From Zerene cesonia (lineage: Eukaryota; Arthropoda; Insecta; Lepidoptera; Pieridae), in NCBI RefSeq assembly GCF_012273895.1, contig NC_052114.1, forward strand, positions 5,765,827-5,829,826: a stretch of 64,000 bases of DNA, read 5' to 3'. The notes beneath the pieces were generated by a model. That model saw only the letters and a list, made by a program, of their open reading frames with translations. It was not told the DNA's origin and ran no database searches. The translations under genes were made by a program, and so were the position numbers. Of the stretch, positions 51,032 to 63,330 are shown piece by piece (the first letter of the stretch is position 1; the number at the start of each line of letters is the position of its first letter).

Positions 51032-52031
51032 NNNNNNNNNNNNNNNNNNNNNNNNNNNNNNNNNNNNNNNNNNNNNNNNNNNNNNNNNNNNNNNNNNNNN
51101 NNNNNNNNNNNNNNNNNNNNNNNNNNNNNNNNNNNNNNNNNNNNNNNNNNNNNNNNNNNNNNNNNNNNNNNNNNNNNNNNNNNNNNNNNNNNNNNNNNNN
51201 NNNNNNNNNNNNNNNNNNNNNNNNNNNNNNNNNNNNNNNNNNNNNNNNNNNNNNNNNNNNNNNNNNNNNNNNNNNNNNNNNNNNNNNNNNNNNNNNNNNN
51301 NNNNNNNNNNNNNNNNNNNNNNNNNNNNNNNNNNNNNNNNNNNNNNNNNNNNNNNNNNNNNNNNNNNNNNNNNNNNNNNNNNNNNNNNNNNNNNNNNNNN
51401 NNNNNNNNNNNNNNNNNNNNNNNNNNNNNNNNNNNNNNNNNNNNNNNNNNNNNNNNNNNNNNNNNNNNNNNNNNNNNNNNNNNNNNNNNNNNNNNNNNNN
51501 NNNNNNNNNNNNNNNNNNNNNNNNNNNNNNNNNNNNNNNNNNNNNNNNNNNNNNNNNNNNNNNNNNNNNNNNNNNNNNNNNNNNNNNNNNNNNNNNNNNN
51601 NNNNNNNNNNNNNNNNNNNNNNNNNNNNNNNNNNNNNNNNNNNNNNNNNNNNNNNNNNNNNNNNNNNNNNNNNNNNNNNNNNNNNNNNNNNNNNNNNNNN
51701 NNNNNNNNNNNNNNNNNNNNNNNNNNNNNNNNNNNNNNNNNNNNNNNNNNNNNNNNNNNNNNNNNNNNNNNNNNNNNNNNNNNNNNNNNNNNNNNNNNNN
51801 NNNNNNNNNNNNNNNNNNNNNNNNNNNNNNNNNNNNNNNNNNNNNNNNNNNNNNNNNNNNNNNNNNNNNNNNNNNNNNNNNNNNNNNNNNNNNNNNNNNN
51901 NNNNNNNNNNNNNNNNNNNNNNNNNNNNNNNNNNNNNNNNNNNNNNNNNNNNNNNNNNNNNNNNNNNNNNNNNNNNNNNNNNNNNNNNNNNNNNNNNNNN
52001 NNNNNNNNNNNNNNNNNNNNNNNNNNNNNNN
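51032..52031. other. Assembly gap (1000 N)
   Basis: Placeholder gap. The contig on its right begins inside the end of the tandem array that also occurs at 44.0-44.5 kb. Confidence 0.98.
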
Positions 52032-52097
52032 AAATATTGATAAAAATTATATATTATTAATCAAACATATGAACGTATAAATCACGCGGCCGGATCT
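52032..52097 (+). repeat. Tail of the 143-bp tandem array, second site
   Basis: 66 bp matching 44477-44542 with two mismatches, in the same orientation, ending at ATCACGCGGCCGGATCT. Beyond that the two loci diverge. Confidence 0.85.
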
Positions 52098-53019
52098 TAG
52101 ACTATAAGGAAACTGTCTGAAATTATAGTACTATACTCATTTTTGGTAATCGTACCTGTCGTAGCTAACGCCAATTTCTGTCTATTGCTACATTAGTTAT
52201 TATCTTCATAAGAATATATGAGACTTAGACTTAAATAATAATATCTATTATAGAATAAGAGTTTAAAAAATTTAAAGAAGGAAATTTTTATTAAAGCCAT
52301 TCAATTCTTAAATTTTTTATTTTCTTAGTAATACCTCAAAAAGTATGTCACGTATTTGACTGCCTCAGCTGGCCATGATTTTCCGTGCGTATCCACCTAT
52401 ATTATGAGCTGGGAAACTAATGGATACAATGTACATTATTCTTAAAAAAAATTATGTTGTATGCTTTTGTGGTATATTTATTACTTCTTATCAGGTATGG
52501 CTAGAATACCTACAATCGAACAATAATGACTGTAACGAGTGCATCGAAATAATCAACAACATGTGTATTTTAAAAAAAAGGACAATTGCATGCTGTGTTT
52601 GGTATTAACTCAGTGTTACTTGAATATTAAATAATTAACTGTGTGTGTTTTTTTTAATATGAAACTATATTAAAAGCACCTCATAGTACAAATAATGCCG
52701 TCGTTCTGTGAATGATTAATAAGACTACGGCACAATATATAATAGTTGTATAATATACAATATAATTTTATGATATATAATAGTATAGTTTAAGTCATAC
52801 TTGGTCCCTTAAGCATATTGCGGCGTTAGTATGCATAATATACTCATATTTAAATATATTGTGCATACCAAACGCCGTTCATGCAACTTGTTTAAAAAAA
52901 TAGCTGAATGAATTCTAAATTATTGTTTAGCAAGTTATATGAGAATTCTACGAGGAAAGTTATGTCCTTGTTACGTAGGTTTTATTTTTCTATGCGATAC
53001 AAATTCATTTAATAAAGTA
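52098..53019. other. AT-rich DNA, no gene seen
   Basis: No exon, RNA gene or clear repeat was recognised. Confidence 0.4.
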
Positions 53020-53385
53020 CTAGCTGTGACCCGCGGTTGAAACCGCGTAAGTCCGTATCCCGTAGGAATATCGGTATAAAAAGTGCCTGTGTTATTTCAG
53101 TTGTCCAGCTATCTACGAAGCGAATAGTATTATTATTCACCAATAGATGTCAGGAAAAAAAAAAACACGAATAAAACACGAATATGACATTATTTCAGTT
53201 GTCCAGCTGTCTACGAAGCAAAATAGTATTACTATTCACCAATAGATGTCAGGGAAAAAAAAACACGAATAAAACACGAATATGACATTTTCTAAAAAAA
53301 ATTCCTAGCTAGATCGATTTATCGCCCTCGAAAACCCCTATATACTAAATTTCATGAAAATCGTTGGAGCCGATTCCGAGATCCC

Positions 53386-53420
<35 letters not shown>

Positions 53421-53445
53421 AGAATTGCTCGTTTAAAGGTATAAG
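53020..53445 (-). repeat. Composite repeat: Helitron end, 98-bp duplication and (TA)n
   Basis: A reversed Helitron-like 3' end (CTAGCTGTGACCCGCGG) leads into two copies of a 98-bp unit (53092-53189, 53190-53289). Each copy runs from TTATTTCAGTTGTCCAGCT to AATATGACA. A further common lepidopteran repeat end follows (GAAAATCGTTGGAGCCGATT), with a (TA)n tract at 53389-53418 and AAGAATTGCTCGTTTAAAGG. Confidence 0.6.
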
Positions 53446-55011
53446 ATATTTAGAACCGTCACCAAATCGATCTTTATAGACGTCAACGGTGATTATCGTT
53501 TTTGTTATCATTGTACCCTATTCATTGTGAACGACGCGTTATCGGTCTCTTATCTGCGGCTATGCATTTTCGGTGTTCCAATAACTTATTAATAAGATTG
53601 TACCATGAAATTGCTAATATTAATATAATGCGCTGTTGACTACAGGCTAGATAATATAATGGATATGTTGTTATTTTTTTTGAGCAGACTTTCGGTTGTA
53701 GCTATATAAAATAAAAGTACCTACTCGCTTCATAGCACATATAATATGTATATCCACAAATATGTTGTACCTGATTTAAATAGTAGTCATTTAAATAGAT
53801 TAAAATATTTTGAAATGTATCTATAATTGTACCTACGCCTCTTTATTGTGACTCCTTTCTGAGTAATGAATAGAAATATACAACATTTATTGGATGATAA
53901 TGTAACGTAATATCTGTTGCCCATTGTTGTTATTGTTCATTGGCTAATTGTAAGTTACAGAAGAACTTGTCCGAAAATGAGCAATGTAATCTGATAAATT
54001 TAATCGTATTGTGAACCCATACGATATAACTGAAAGTTATAACCTAACCTAAGAGAAACATGACACGAATTAGCATCAATTTGTTGCCAAAAGTGAGTGA
54101 AAGTACGGCTTTTATTGATAAATCGTAATTTATACCACCTATGAACTACATACTTAACACTGCCAAACTTAGATGAAGAAAAAAAATATTCTCGAAGATA
54201 CTTTAGAAATTGAACATTATCATGGAATTTATTAATAATATTAATGCATAACACGTTTTGAGCACTATAGCAAAAACGTTCTATGTTAATAATATCTAAA
54301 TGTAATCAAATTTTCCTGCATACGTAGGCAATTTATTAATCATAAACATACTAATATCAACACGAGCAAATCTAGTAAACTGTAGGTAAACACATACGAG
54401 TATATCCCTAGAAATAATTAAAAGCAATTTTTGCCCTCAGAATATCGATGTCATCCCATCAATATTATTAATTACCGTTCTGGAGCTTGTTTGATCGGAA
54501 CTTGATACACCGCAGATACCACAGTACCACATAATAGTAGTGCCCGAGTTAATTTTGTTTGATATGTTTGTCTTACTTCTACGTACGTATCATATTTCTT
54601 TTCGTGCAAATAATGATAATTATTGCTTAATGAACACAATCAATCTTGATTATTCTTACATTATTAAAAAGCGTAATGGTCAACAAATATCATAAGGTGG
54701 CTCTTGAATAGATTATTTAGTAGGCTTACATCTCGTTAGTTCCATAGAATGTTTTATAAGCATAGCATTAATTAAGGTTCTCAAGTAAGGATAATAATTA
54801 TTCAATGAAATACTGTAGCGTACTAACGCCGGTAGTAATTCACTATCGGAGGACAATTAAGCTCCAGTTATGTTAATTAAATTAACGCTCAGATAGCGCT
54901 GCAACCCTGTAAGATCGTTAATTTATTTCCCTCGAGATAAAAGTAACAATAAATAACATATTGCCTTTCAAAGAGAAAAGGATAAACTTCAGTAATCCTA
55001 CTCATATTATA

Positions 55012-55216
55012 TCCTATCCTACTAATATTATAAATGCGAAATTTTGTAAGGATGTGCGTGCGATTGTTACTCTTTCACGCAAAAACTGCTAAACCGATTG
55101 CAATGAAATTTTGTACGTAGATAGCTGGACAACGTGAATAACATATAAGCAACTTTTCATCCCGATATTCCTACGGGATACGGACTCACGCGGGTGAAAC
55201 CGCGGGGCTCAGCTAG
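55012..55216 (+). mobile_element. Non-autonomous Helitron-like element, copy 3
   Basis: TCCTATCCTACTAATATTAT at the start after an A; GGGTGAAACCGCGGGGCTCA then GCTAG before a T at the end. It is complete by the same end rules as copy 1. Confidence 0.7.
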
Positions 55217-55725
55217 TATTATCGAGTTGTTTACTTCCATTTTCCCGAATGATGTCCCCTCGATGATAGCAGTAGGTTTGTTTATCCTTCAAATAATTAA
55301 CTTAAAGATTCAAATTAAAGTTTCCTCGAATAAAAGGTTGGGGTCGTGGCAAACACCTAAATTGTTAATTTTACTTAAATGAGTAATAAATTAGTATTTA
55401 AATAGATTATTTAGAAAAGGGTAAACAATTGAATTATGAGAAATATATCACGATATAAACATGCTATTAATCTATTATTTCAGTATTTTCTCCCGTTCCC
55501 TGAAAAGGATACACGTCTTCCAAATATTTAAAAATCATCAGGGGGGATCATGTTTCTGAAGTGTAAATTATTCTGCATTGCCAATGCTAGTACTGCGTTT
55601 CCCAAATGAACGCAAACTGCTGCCCTTTTATTAAATTACCGTTGTTCGGTCATATAACACCTTTAAACAATTTCCTTTTCAATATGTTACACAGATTATT
55701 TAGAAACAAATTTTAATAATTCCAG

Positions 55726-58700
55726 GTAAAAGTTTTCCCTGGGGACAGCAAATATGAGACGACGTTACAAGAAAGCTCTTGGCCTGTTTGGAACGAAGAT
55801 TTTAAGTTCCAGCTGAAACCAAAAGACGCGAAAAAGCCAAATGAGAAAATCGATCTTCAAAGTCAGCTAGCTGGCCACTTTTTGTCATTGACAATTTATG
55901 CTTTATTGGAGGCGCCAAAACCAGATATAGATAAGAGAAAAAGCGCCAAAACTCTAGATGCTAAGACAACTATGAAATTGATGACCGATGACGAACCAAA
56001 GACAAAATCTGGACTATTGGAAAAAACATTCAGTAGTTTTAAATCTACTAAAGCTGAGAGTATAGCACAAAAATCTATTCTAGAGAAACGAAGGACCGTT
56101 GGTGCGGCGACTTGGAATTTTGATTCGAAACTATTCCAGAATGATTTAAAAAATGGTTTAATCGGTACACCTGATATTTGGCGACCAATTAATGCTATTA
56201 CAAGTGGACTTAATACAATTGATACAAGAGTAAGTAAATTCTATTTATGTGCTTAGAAATATGTAATTGAATCAGGTACTTTTTTCTTGTAATAATGAAA
56301 ATCTATATTTTTCTAAAAAATCAGGAAGGAGGTAAGAATTTAATTGAATGCTACCGTTCCCCCATGATTTTTATCTTATAAATAAATATATGTAGATAGG
56401 TGGGGGGTTGTATGGGGCTTGAGTTTCAACGTAAATTGCAATAATTATTATTATATTGTATAATTTACAACAAAAATGTAAAAATAAACCATAAAATCGA
56501 TTCTCTTTATACAAATGTACAATATGTAATGACGTAATTTATACATCGACGCATGCAATCATTTGAAAGTGTGAAAAATAGGATTTAAGTTTGCTTAACT
56601 CTATCAAATTTCAATTAAACTTCCAACCGCTACGACGTTAAATTAAAATGTAAAATACACAGTAAACATAATCTTACACGAGAAGTGTGATTTACTATTC
56701 TCACTGACGGACAGATATTATTTATTTATCATAAAATAGCAGAGACTAATTTCTCAGAGTTCTTTGGGAATGATGGGCCGTGGGCGTTCTCAAGTCGACT
56801 GTCCTTTTTTGACGTGACAACGTCTTAAATTAGGTTGCGGCTAGGAGTCACTCATGAAAAAGTGTAACGCCCGGTAACGTTACGATGAGTCACCGAACTA
56901 TGATCGGTCCGCCGCGCGCGCAGCACTAGAGAATTAGGCGCATTGAATCGGCGCGTGCTTGTGTCTCTGTCTCTGTCTTTTTAGTAAACAAAATATATTT
57001 TCTATAGTTAAAATTTGTGCAATTCTTATTTTCATTCAATTCCTTGTTCCTATTGTGCAATTTAATAATATTCATATCAATAAATATTCTACCGAGAAAA
57101 AGACGTTGTCACGTAAAATCTTCGCCCGTAAAACCGACTTTACAGGCAACCATTTTTTTTTTGTTTTTATACTAGATAACTCTGGTTTTCAAACCGATTC
57201 GCGTGATTCTTTTTGTGCTTGATAGACAATTGTCTTCATATGGTCCCATTTTAGAAATTGTAGTGGTACCACCTCCCAAGGCTGTCAATTACTCTTTTGT
57301 GGAAATTATTTACTCGTATAATCTAAATTTGAAAATAAATAATGTAATAATTCGTAAAGCTTTAAATAAGATAGGCTCACATTGTCTGCCCAATAGTGGA
57401 TTCAATTAACATTCATTCGACCTTGTTAAAATTATTGGCCATATTTCTGATTCCACTAGCATTCCTACCATTTTTGTTTTATTAATATGTATTTGTCCTA
57501 CAATTCCCAATGCACGTGTTTACGTTGATACTAAAAATGACAGGATAAAAAAGCTTTTGTACTCCATACAATCTGCCGCGTTTAGAGGATTTGATTGGAT
57601 CAGGAGCTGTTTGGGAAAATTGCCGGCACTCTGATATGGATACAATCCACTGCTTTCTGAGTGAATTTCAATCGTTATCGACACCTCTTATTAGCCCCCA
57701 GTCACTTACCAATAGCTATTGCTCAATATTTTGTCAGGAGACTGCTAATAAAAGAGGAAAGTTAGGGAAGCTGCTGAAAAAGTGGAAGCGAATTTGCTCA
57801 TCAAGAAAACTATTGCGTTTTATAAATACTTTCGTGTTATCTTATCTTACTAATATTATAAATGTGAAAGGATGTAAGGATGTGTATGTGTTTATTGCTC
57901 TTTCACGCAAAAACTGCTCCACCGATTGTAATGAAATTTGGTACGTAGACAGCTGGACAACTGGAATAACATATGGGCACTTTTTATCCCGATATTCCTA
58001 CAGGATACGGACTTACGCGGGTGAAACCGCGGGGCGCAGCTAGTATTGTATATTCGTAACAGATCACAAAAGTTTACTACAGGAGTTATAAATAGCTTCG
58101 GTTTTAGTTGACGTTATAGCAAATTTACAGCAACGTTCAAATTAAACTGAATAAACTCGTACTGATTATTCTATATATTGTATACTAGTGGTTCGTCGCG
58201 GCTTCGACCGCGGCACATATTGACATAATATAGAGTCAGGGTCACGTTCATATCCAACGGTGTAAGAATTTTAAATTTGTCCAGTAGTTCCTGACATTAG
58301 CGCAGCATATGTATACTATACTATACTAATGTTATAAAGCTGAATCTCAGGAACTACTGGTCCGATTTGCCCAGCCCATTTATCATAATTGATAGCCCAT
58401 TTATTGAGGAAGGCTATAGGCTATGTATGTACCACGGGCGAAGCCGGGGCGGAGCGCAAGTTATATATATGAAGGTATAGATTCAGGAACTGTTACCCAG
58501 ACCGCACGACCACGCTTGCTATTAATTGTGTTTGATTTTTAAATTATGGACAGCTTTTATCTACTGTTATTACACATAAACAGTCAGTTAACACCAGTTC
58601 AGAGGCTAACTCACTAATAGTTTTATTAATTGATGTGGTGAGTCATCAGCAGATTGGGTGTGATTGAGAATTTTAAACAGTCTTGGAGCTCGTGTAGGCA

Positions 58701-61582
58701 CAATAGAATAGTTTTGACCTTGACTCAGCCCAGTTAGTGTATGTATATTATTCAGCTGACGTAAGATAATAACCTTGGGAATCTTTAGTAAAGATTTAAA
58801 ACACTTTTTATCGCGCCTAATTATGCAATAGCGTTTCAGCGAGACGAGTGTATATCCAGAAGAAGAACTGTCTTTTCTTATCAGTCATTATCATTAATTG
58901 ATATCGGTTAGGATGGAGCACTAGGTGTAGATTTAAGATATTGTATTTCACTTTATGAAAGAATTTAATAGCATGAATTAATGTTTTTATCCGTGTCAGT
59001 GTAGATCTGATTGATTATATGAAAAGGTTTAATTTATGTAGCTAATCACATGGTGTATGTACATTTCCTGCGGGTAATTAAAGTGGCGTCCTTACATACA
59101 TTATGCATTTTTAATAATAGTGTTATAGAATAAAGCTATATTAACATTAACTCGTCATACTTCTCTATAACTTTACTTGTCTATGACACTAAGAGAATTC
59201 TTAACCTCGCGTGCTTTTTAGTCAACGCCGGTGAAAAAAAGGTTGCGTGTTTTGATCTTCTTATGTTTATTTATTAGGAAACTTACAACTAAGGTATAAT
59301 AGTGTGGATCCTTATTTTGTGGTCGAAAATTGAATTATATACTGAAAATTAAAACAAAATAACCAAGAGGCGTGTCAGCTGGAGATCGATTGTTCAAACG
59401 TCGTCGAACTCCCATTTAAATGTTCCAATTTAATGTTTGTCACTTTCATCTTTGGCTTTCAAATGATTGGCGAGGGTTAAATGCGTCCGTTGTTATTCTA
59501 ATTAATTCGTTTGTAATGGGCTTTCCGAGGAAACAAACTTTTGATTTTCATTTTTCTCGGAATTTAAAGACTGATGAAATATTCCTACTTATCAATATTT
59601 AATTGCTATAAACGCTATTGCTACTTATTATAAATGCAAGAATAGATAACCCTGTCTGTCTCTTCTTCACGTATAATCTATTGCATCGATTTGGATGAAA
59701 TTTTTTATATAGATAGTTTAAATTCCGTGAAAAGACATCATACTTTTTATCTCCCCGATAAAGGAAAGACATGCGGGCTAAGCCGCAGGCGGAAAGCTAG
59801 TTAATTAAAAATACCACGTCTTCAAGTCCAATCATAGTATATAAACGAAGACCTGTTTAATTACATGGTTGAAATATTTGATAGAAATGTTGGAGTAAAT
59901 TTACATTCGACAATGAGACCATTAACGTTTTCAATCTTTGTGATTTAATTAATGAATATGTAAATTGTTTTCAGCGCGAAAATAAAAAAGGACAATTGGA
60001 AGTGACCTTGTTATACACGGGCAGTGAAGATGGCTTAAACGATACCGTGCAACTCACTGTGAATAGGCTTCGATGTAGCGTGCAGACGATGCAAGAACAG
60101 GAACAATATAAAGGTAATTGCTTATTATGATTGTCTTGGTGTTTTTGTGTGGAATCTTTTTGCGGAGTATGTTATTTTTTGTTCGGTTTGTAGCATGGAC
60201 GGTTTTGATTGTATTTTTAGAGTCGTCTATGGTTAGAACAACTTAATTATGAATTTGAGAATTTTATTATACAACTAGCTGCGCCCCGCGGTTTTACCCG
60301 CATAAGTCTGTATCCCGTAGGAATATCGGTATAAAAAGTTGCCTATGTGTTATTCCAGTTGTCCAGCTATCTACGTACCAAATTTCATTGCCATCAGTTC
60401 AGTAGTTTTTGCGTTAAAGAGTAATAAATATAGACATACACATACATCCATCCTCACAAACTGTGAATGTTTATAAAATAAGTAGGATGTTGAACAAATA
60501 TCATAAACATAACTCTGTTAATGTCAAAGAGAAAAAATTTATTAAATTTGGTGGGTTAGTCTAAAGGTTGATTCGCTTAATAGAACAGAATTTGTTTTAT
60601 TAATTAATTTATTTACAGAAATATTTTCTGTAGTAATATTCTGCTATATAAATTATTTTCTGTAGATATATCCTGCTGTATTATTTACAGCGTAATTTAA
60701 ATTTAAACGTATTTATAATATCATTTTCTAGAAATCTCTGGTTTGTGGAAATTTATTGCAATATAAAACCAATATTGTTTTTCTTTATTTTGTAAATATA
60801 TTGTTCCAAAATTAAAGCGTACTATTGGTGACTAAATTTTCTAATAATTTTAATTATTATGACCACTTTCATTAATTCATACATTTAACGTCTAGTACTG
60901 TATAAACAGTATGCGAAGCGTAACGTGCTTTGTTTATTAATATGGAAAGAGTGGTTTTCCTGGTTTGAACGTGCTTTGAAACGGTAAGGTACGTCCGATT
61001 GAACTTGAAACGCATACTTACCAACTCTACGTCACATGTTTTATTAAAGGGAAAGTGAGAAATAGTTTTCTATTGAACAGTTTAGTGCAAATTCGTCTTT
61101 TCCTTGTTTTTTCCTTTAATCTAGAATTAGGCACTTTTCGGAAAATTTCAAACATGGTTTTTAATGCAACATTCGTTTAATATTACGATACTAATACCTG
61201 ATATTAAATCAAACGTTTCGAAGTTTATTGAAATTTGTCCAAGAGCTTATTTTCCCATTGAACTCTGTTTCCAGCGCCCCTCTATTTGAAGGCGACAATA
61301 TTGGAAGCGAATAAAGCAGAGTGCTACTGGAAAAGCGATAGATTCGCTCCAACAATATCGGCCAGATGGGATCCCAAGTCTGCAACTGTGAAGCTATCAG
61401 TGTTCAAAGCGAACTTGAACAAAGTTAGCATTTACATTAGTCTCGGTTGTAAAACTAAAATGGCGAAAAAAGAAATCCTAGGTAAGGCCAACATTGACGA
61501 AAAGTCCGCATATGCTGACAGTTGGAGAGAAATTTTGAGGCAGCCGGGAGTGCCCAAAACTTTTTGGGTTAATTTCGAGTAA
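55726..61582 (+). CDS. Tandem-C2 (synaptotagmin-like) protein, exons 2-4
   Basis: Exons 55726-56229, 59975-60113 and 61275-61582 join in phase (0, 1) and end at TAA. With the minus-strand first exon (45413-45616) the protein has 384 residues. Residues about 30-160 are a first C2 domain (VKVFPGDSKYE; WPVWNEDFKFQL; HFLSLTIYALLEA). A basic, Ser-rich linker follows, and a second C2-like domain spans about 240-384 (GQLEVTLLYTG; EILGKANID; SWREILRQPGVPKTFW, like the WSDML-NPR-PIAQWH end of synaptotagmin C2B). No membrane anchor is visible. The usual SDPYVK of C2A is replaced by AHGYLVK, so calcium binding is probably lost. A role in membrane trafficking is inferred from the fold; I cannot name the subfamily. 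Confidence 0.85.
56760..57000 (+). repeat. GC-rich repeat-like block in an intron of the C2 gene
   Basis: Contains GACGTGACAACGTCTTAAAT, CGCCCGGTAACGTTACGATG and GGTCCGCCGCGCGCGCAGCA, unlike the surrounding AT-rich intron. It resembles the edge of a retroelement that is common in lepidopteran sequence. The following 57.0-57.8 kb has frames with stops and may be its decayed interior. Confidence 0.35.
57840..58043 (+). mobile_element. Non-autonomous Helitron-like element, copy 4
   Basis: TCTTATCTTACTAATATTAT after an A at the start; GGGTGAAACCGCGGGGCGCA then GCTAG before T at the end. The frame at 57591-58043 runs into this element and is not a gene. Confidence 0.7.
58184..58462. repeat. Two abutting Helitron-like repeat fragments
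   Basis: A reversed 3' end (CTAGTGGTTCGTCGCGGCTT) up to about 58310 is followed by a forward fragment with AGGAACTACTGGTCCGATTT and CCACGGGCGAAGCCGGGGCG. CAGTAGTTCCTGA and TCAGGAACTACTG make the pair look like an inverted arrangement of one family. Confidence 0.45.
59616..59800 (+). mobile_element. Helitron-like repeat, second family
   Basis: Starts near GCTACTTATTATAAATGCAA, has GATTTGGATGAAATTTTTTA, and ends GCGGGCTAAGCCGCAGGCGG then AAAGCTAG before T. The end forms a hairpin, as expected. Confidence 0.5.
60275..60487 (-). mobile_element. Non-autonomous Helitron-like element, copy 5
   Basis: Reversed copy from CTAGCTGCGCCCCGCGGTTT to AAATAAGTAGGA before an AT, with the shared core. It lies in the last intron of the C2 gene. 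Confidence 0.65.
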
Positions 61583-61625
61583 TTAATGTGGTTTCATTAT
61601 ACGCTTGACAATTTTTTCATGAACA

Positions 61626-61631
61626 AATAAA
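61626..61631 (+). terminator. Polyadenylation signal of the tandem-C2 gene
   Basis: AATAAA 44 bases after the stop codon at 61582. Confidence 0.6.
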
Positions 61632-63188
61632 ATGTGTAATCAAATATATGTTATTTAGTGTTTTTTGAATGTATGTATGACTTATTTGTTAGCGTTCATT
61701 GTTCTGTGTTGTTATTATCTCATGACACAAAGCGGTGGGTCGTTATAAGATGGCGTTTCGTGTGTGTGCTTGTTCCCGAACGCATATACCGATTTTTTTA
61801 TGTTGAATTAGTCGTTTTTGTTGAAAATCGGTCAAGTGTGGTTCGATCTTCGTCAATATCAATCAAATTAAAGGGATTGATAAGATGACAGCTTCAAATG
61901 GGTTTGGGATTTTCCAACATTTTTAATTCAATTTACTTGTTGGTGCTCTAGCTCCCCGTAACTTATTTTATTTATTGAAATTAATGAAATCTTAACGCAA
62001 CATTTTCATTAAAAATAAACACTTTCATAGTAATATTTATTTTTTATAGTAACATTTTAAAGTGTGGCAAGCTCCATAACACGAAGAAAAACTATGTATG
62101 CTCATAAAATAAATATAATATAGGAGTGTATTTAAAAATGTATACAGGGTCACATTCTATGAAGACACAACTATATGCTGCCAATATTACAGCACACGTG
62201 AATAACTTGTATATTGATCTGAATACGCAATTCATTTCAACATCGTATTAGATCTGAACTTTAAAGGGTTAGTTATTTTAAGAAGAAATGTTGATCTTTG
62301 TACGAAAGGAACTTCTGTGAAAATTTCAGAAAGGAATATTTATTTTTAAAAACGAATTTCTGTAAAACATCAAACAGGCCTTCTCTTACTTTTTAATTTG
62401 CAGTCGCCAAATTCGTTATTTATATAGCCATTACCACAGTTTTGATGATTAAAACGACAATGTGTATAAACATTTATTAATTCTAACATAACATTTCCAA
62501 ATTAATCAATCTCGTGTACTGAATTTGGCTACAAATGAATATGATTTATCGTGTATGTAATTATATGCAAACTTTTATAACATAATATAAATACTATCTT
62601 TAATATTACTCCTATCAATATCATCGTTTTTCACCCGTCGGTTTTTCATAAGTCCCTCACAAGAATCGACTTCTTTTTACCGACAATTACGTAAATCGAG
62701 CACGTAATATTTTAATGAAAATGTTAAAGTATTAATATAGTATATTATCCGTCCATTGAAGAACTGGAGTTCGCATTAATTAATTAATGTCGGCGTAATA
62801 TGAGCGTGAGGAAAGCTTTAATGTATCGAGTGCCTTATTCAGATGTATGTAAATAATAATAAATATTTGTAATTGAATTTCCTGTTTTCAACGCAACGTT
62901 ACATGGTCTATTTTGTATCAGTGTGAATGATTAATTATTAACCGATAAATAACGTGAATTATATTTTTCCTGCACACTAAAACTTTTAATGGTAAGCAAG
63001 AAATTTACAGTATGTAATATGTACCAAATGTAAAAATAATATTCATAGCTGTGCTACGGTTACTGCATAGTTTTTCAGATCGTAGTATTGTTATTAAGGT
63101 CTTTAATAAATGATATAAATTGCTTGTGTCTTATTAACTTCCACAGTGATAGCATTTTCTTGTGTTTGATTTTACGCGAGTATTGTAC
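61632..63188. other. AT-rich intergenic DNA, no gene seen
   Basis: The frame at 61658-61888 is short, without splice borders or recognisable similarity. The rest is AT-rich. Confidence 0.4.
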
Positions 63189-63330
63189 ATTTAGAAATTA
63201 AACACTTTTTAACGGATTTTAAACGCGATTTATTCATTATATTATTAACCCGACGTTTCGAACACTTTACAGCGAGCGTGGTCACGAGGAGACTCCCCGT
63301 TTTCCCCGTCCGAGTTTTTAATTTCTAAAT
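63189..63330. mobile_element. 142-bp MITE-like element with 14-bp perfect inverted ends
   Basis: ATTTAGAAATTAAA (63189-63202) is exactly inverted at 63317-63330. Inside is CCCGACGTTTCGAACACTTT, shared with the partial copy at 22942-23047. No target duplication is obvious. Confidence 0.6.

Noticed and set aside
57591..58043. 150-codon plus-strand frame
   Set aside because: Its second half is the Helitron copy at 57840-58043, and the first half has no recognisable content.
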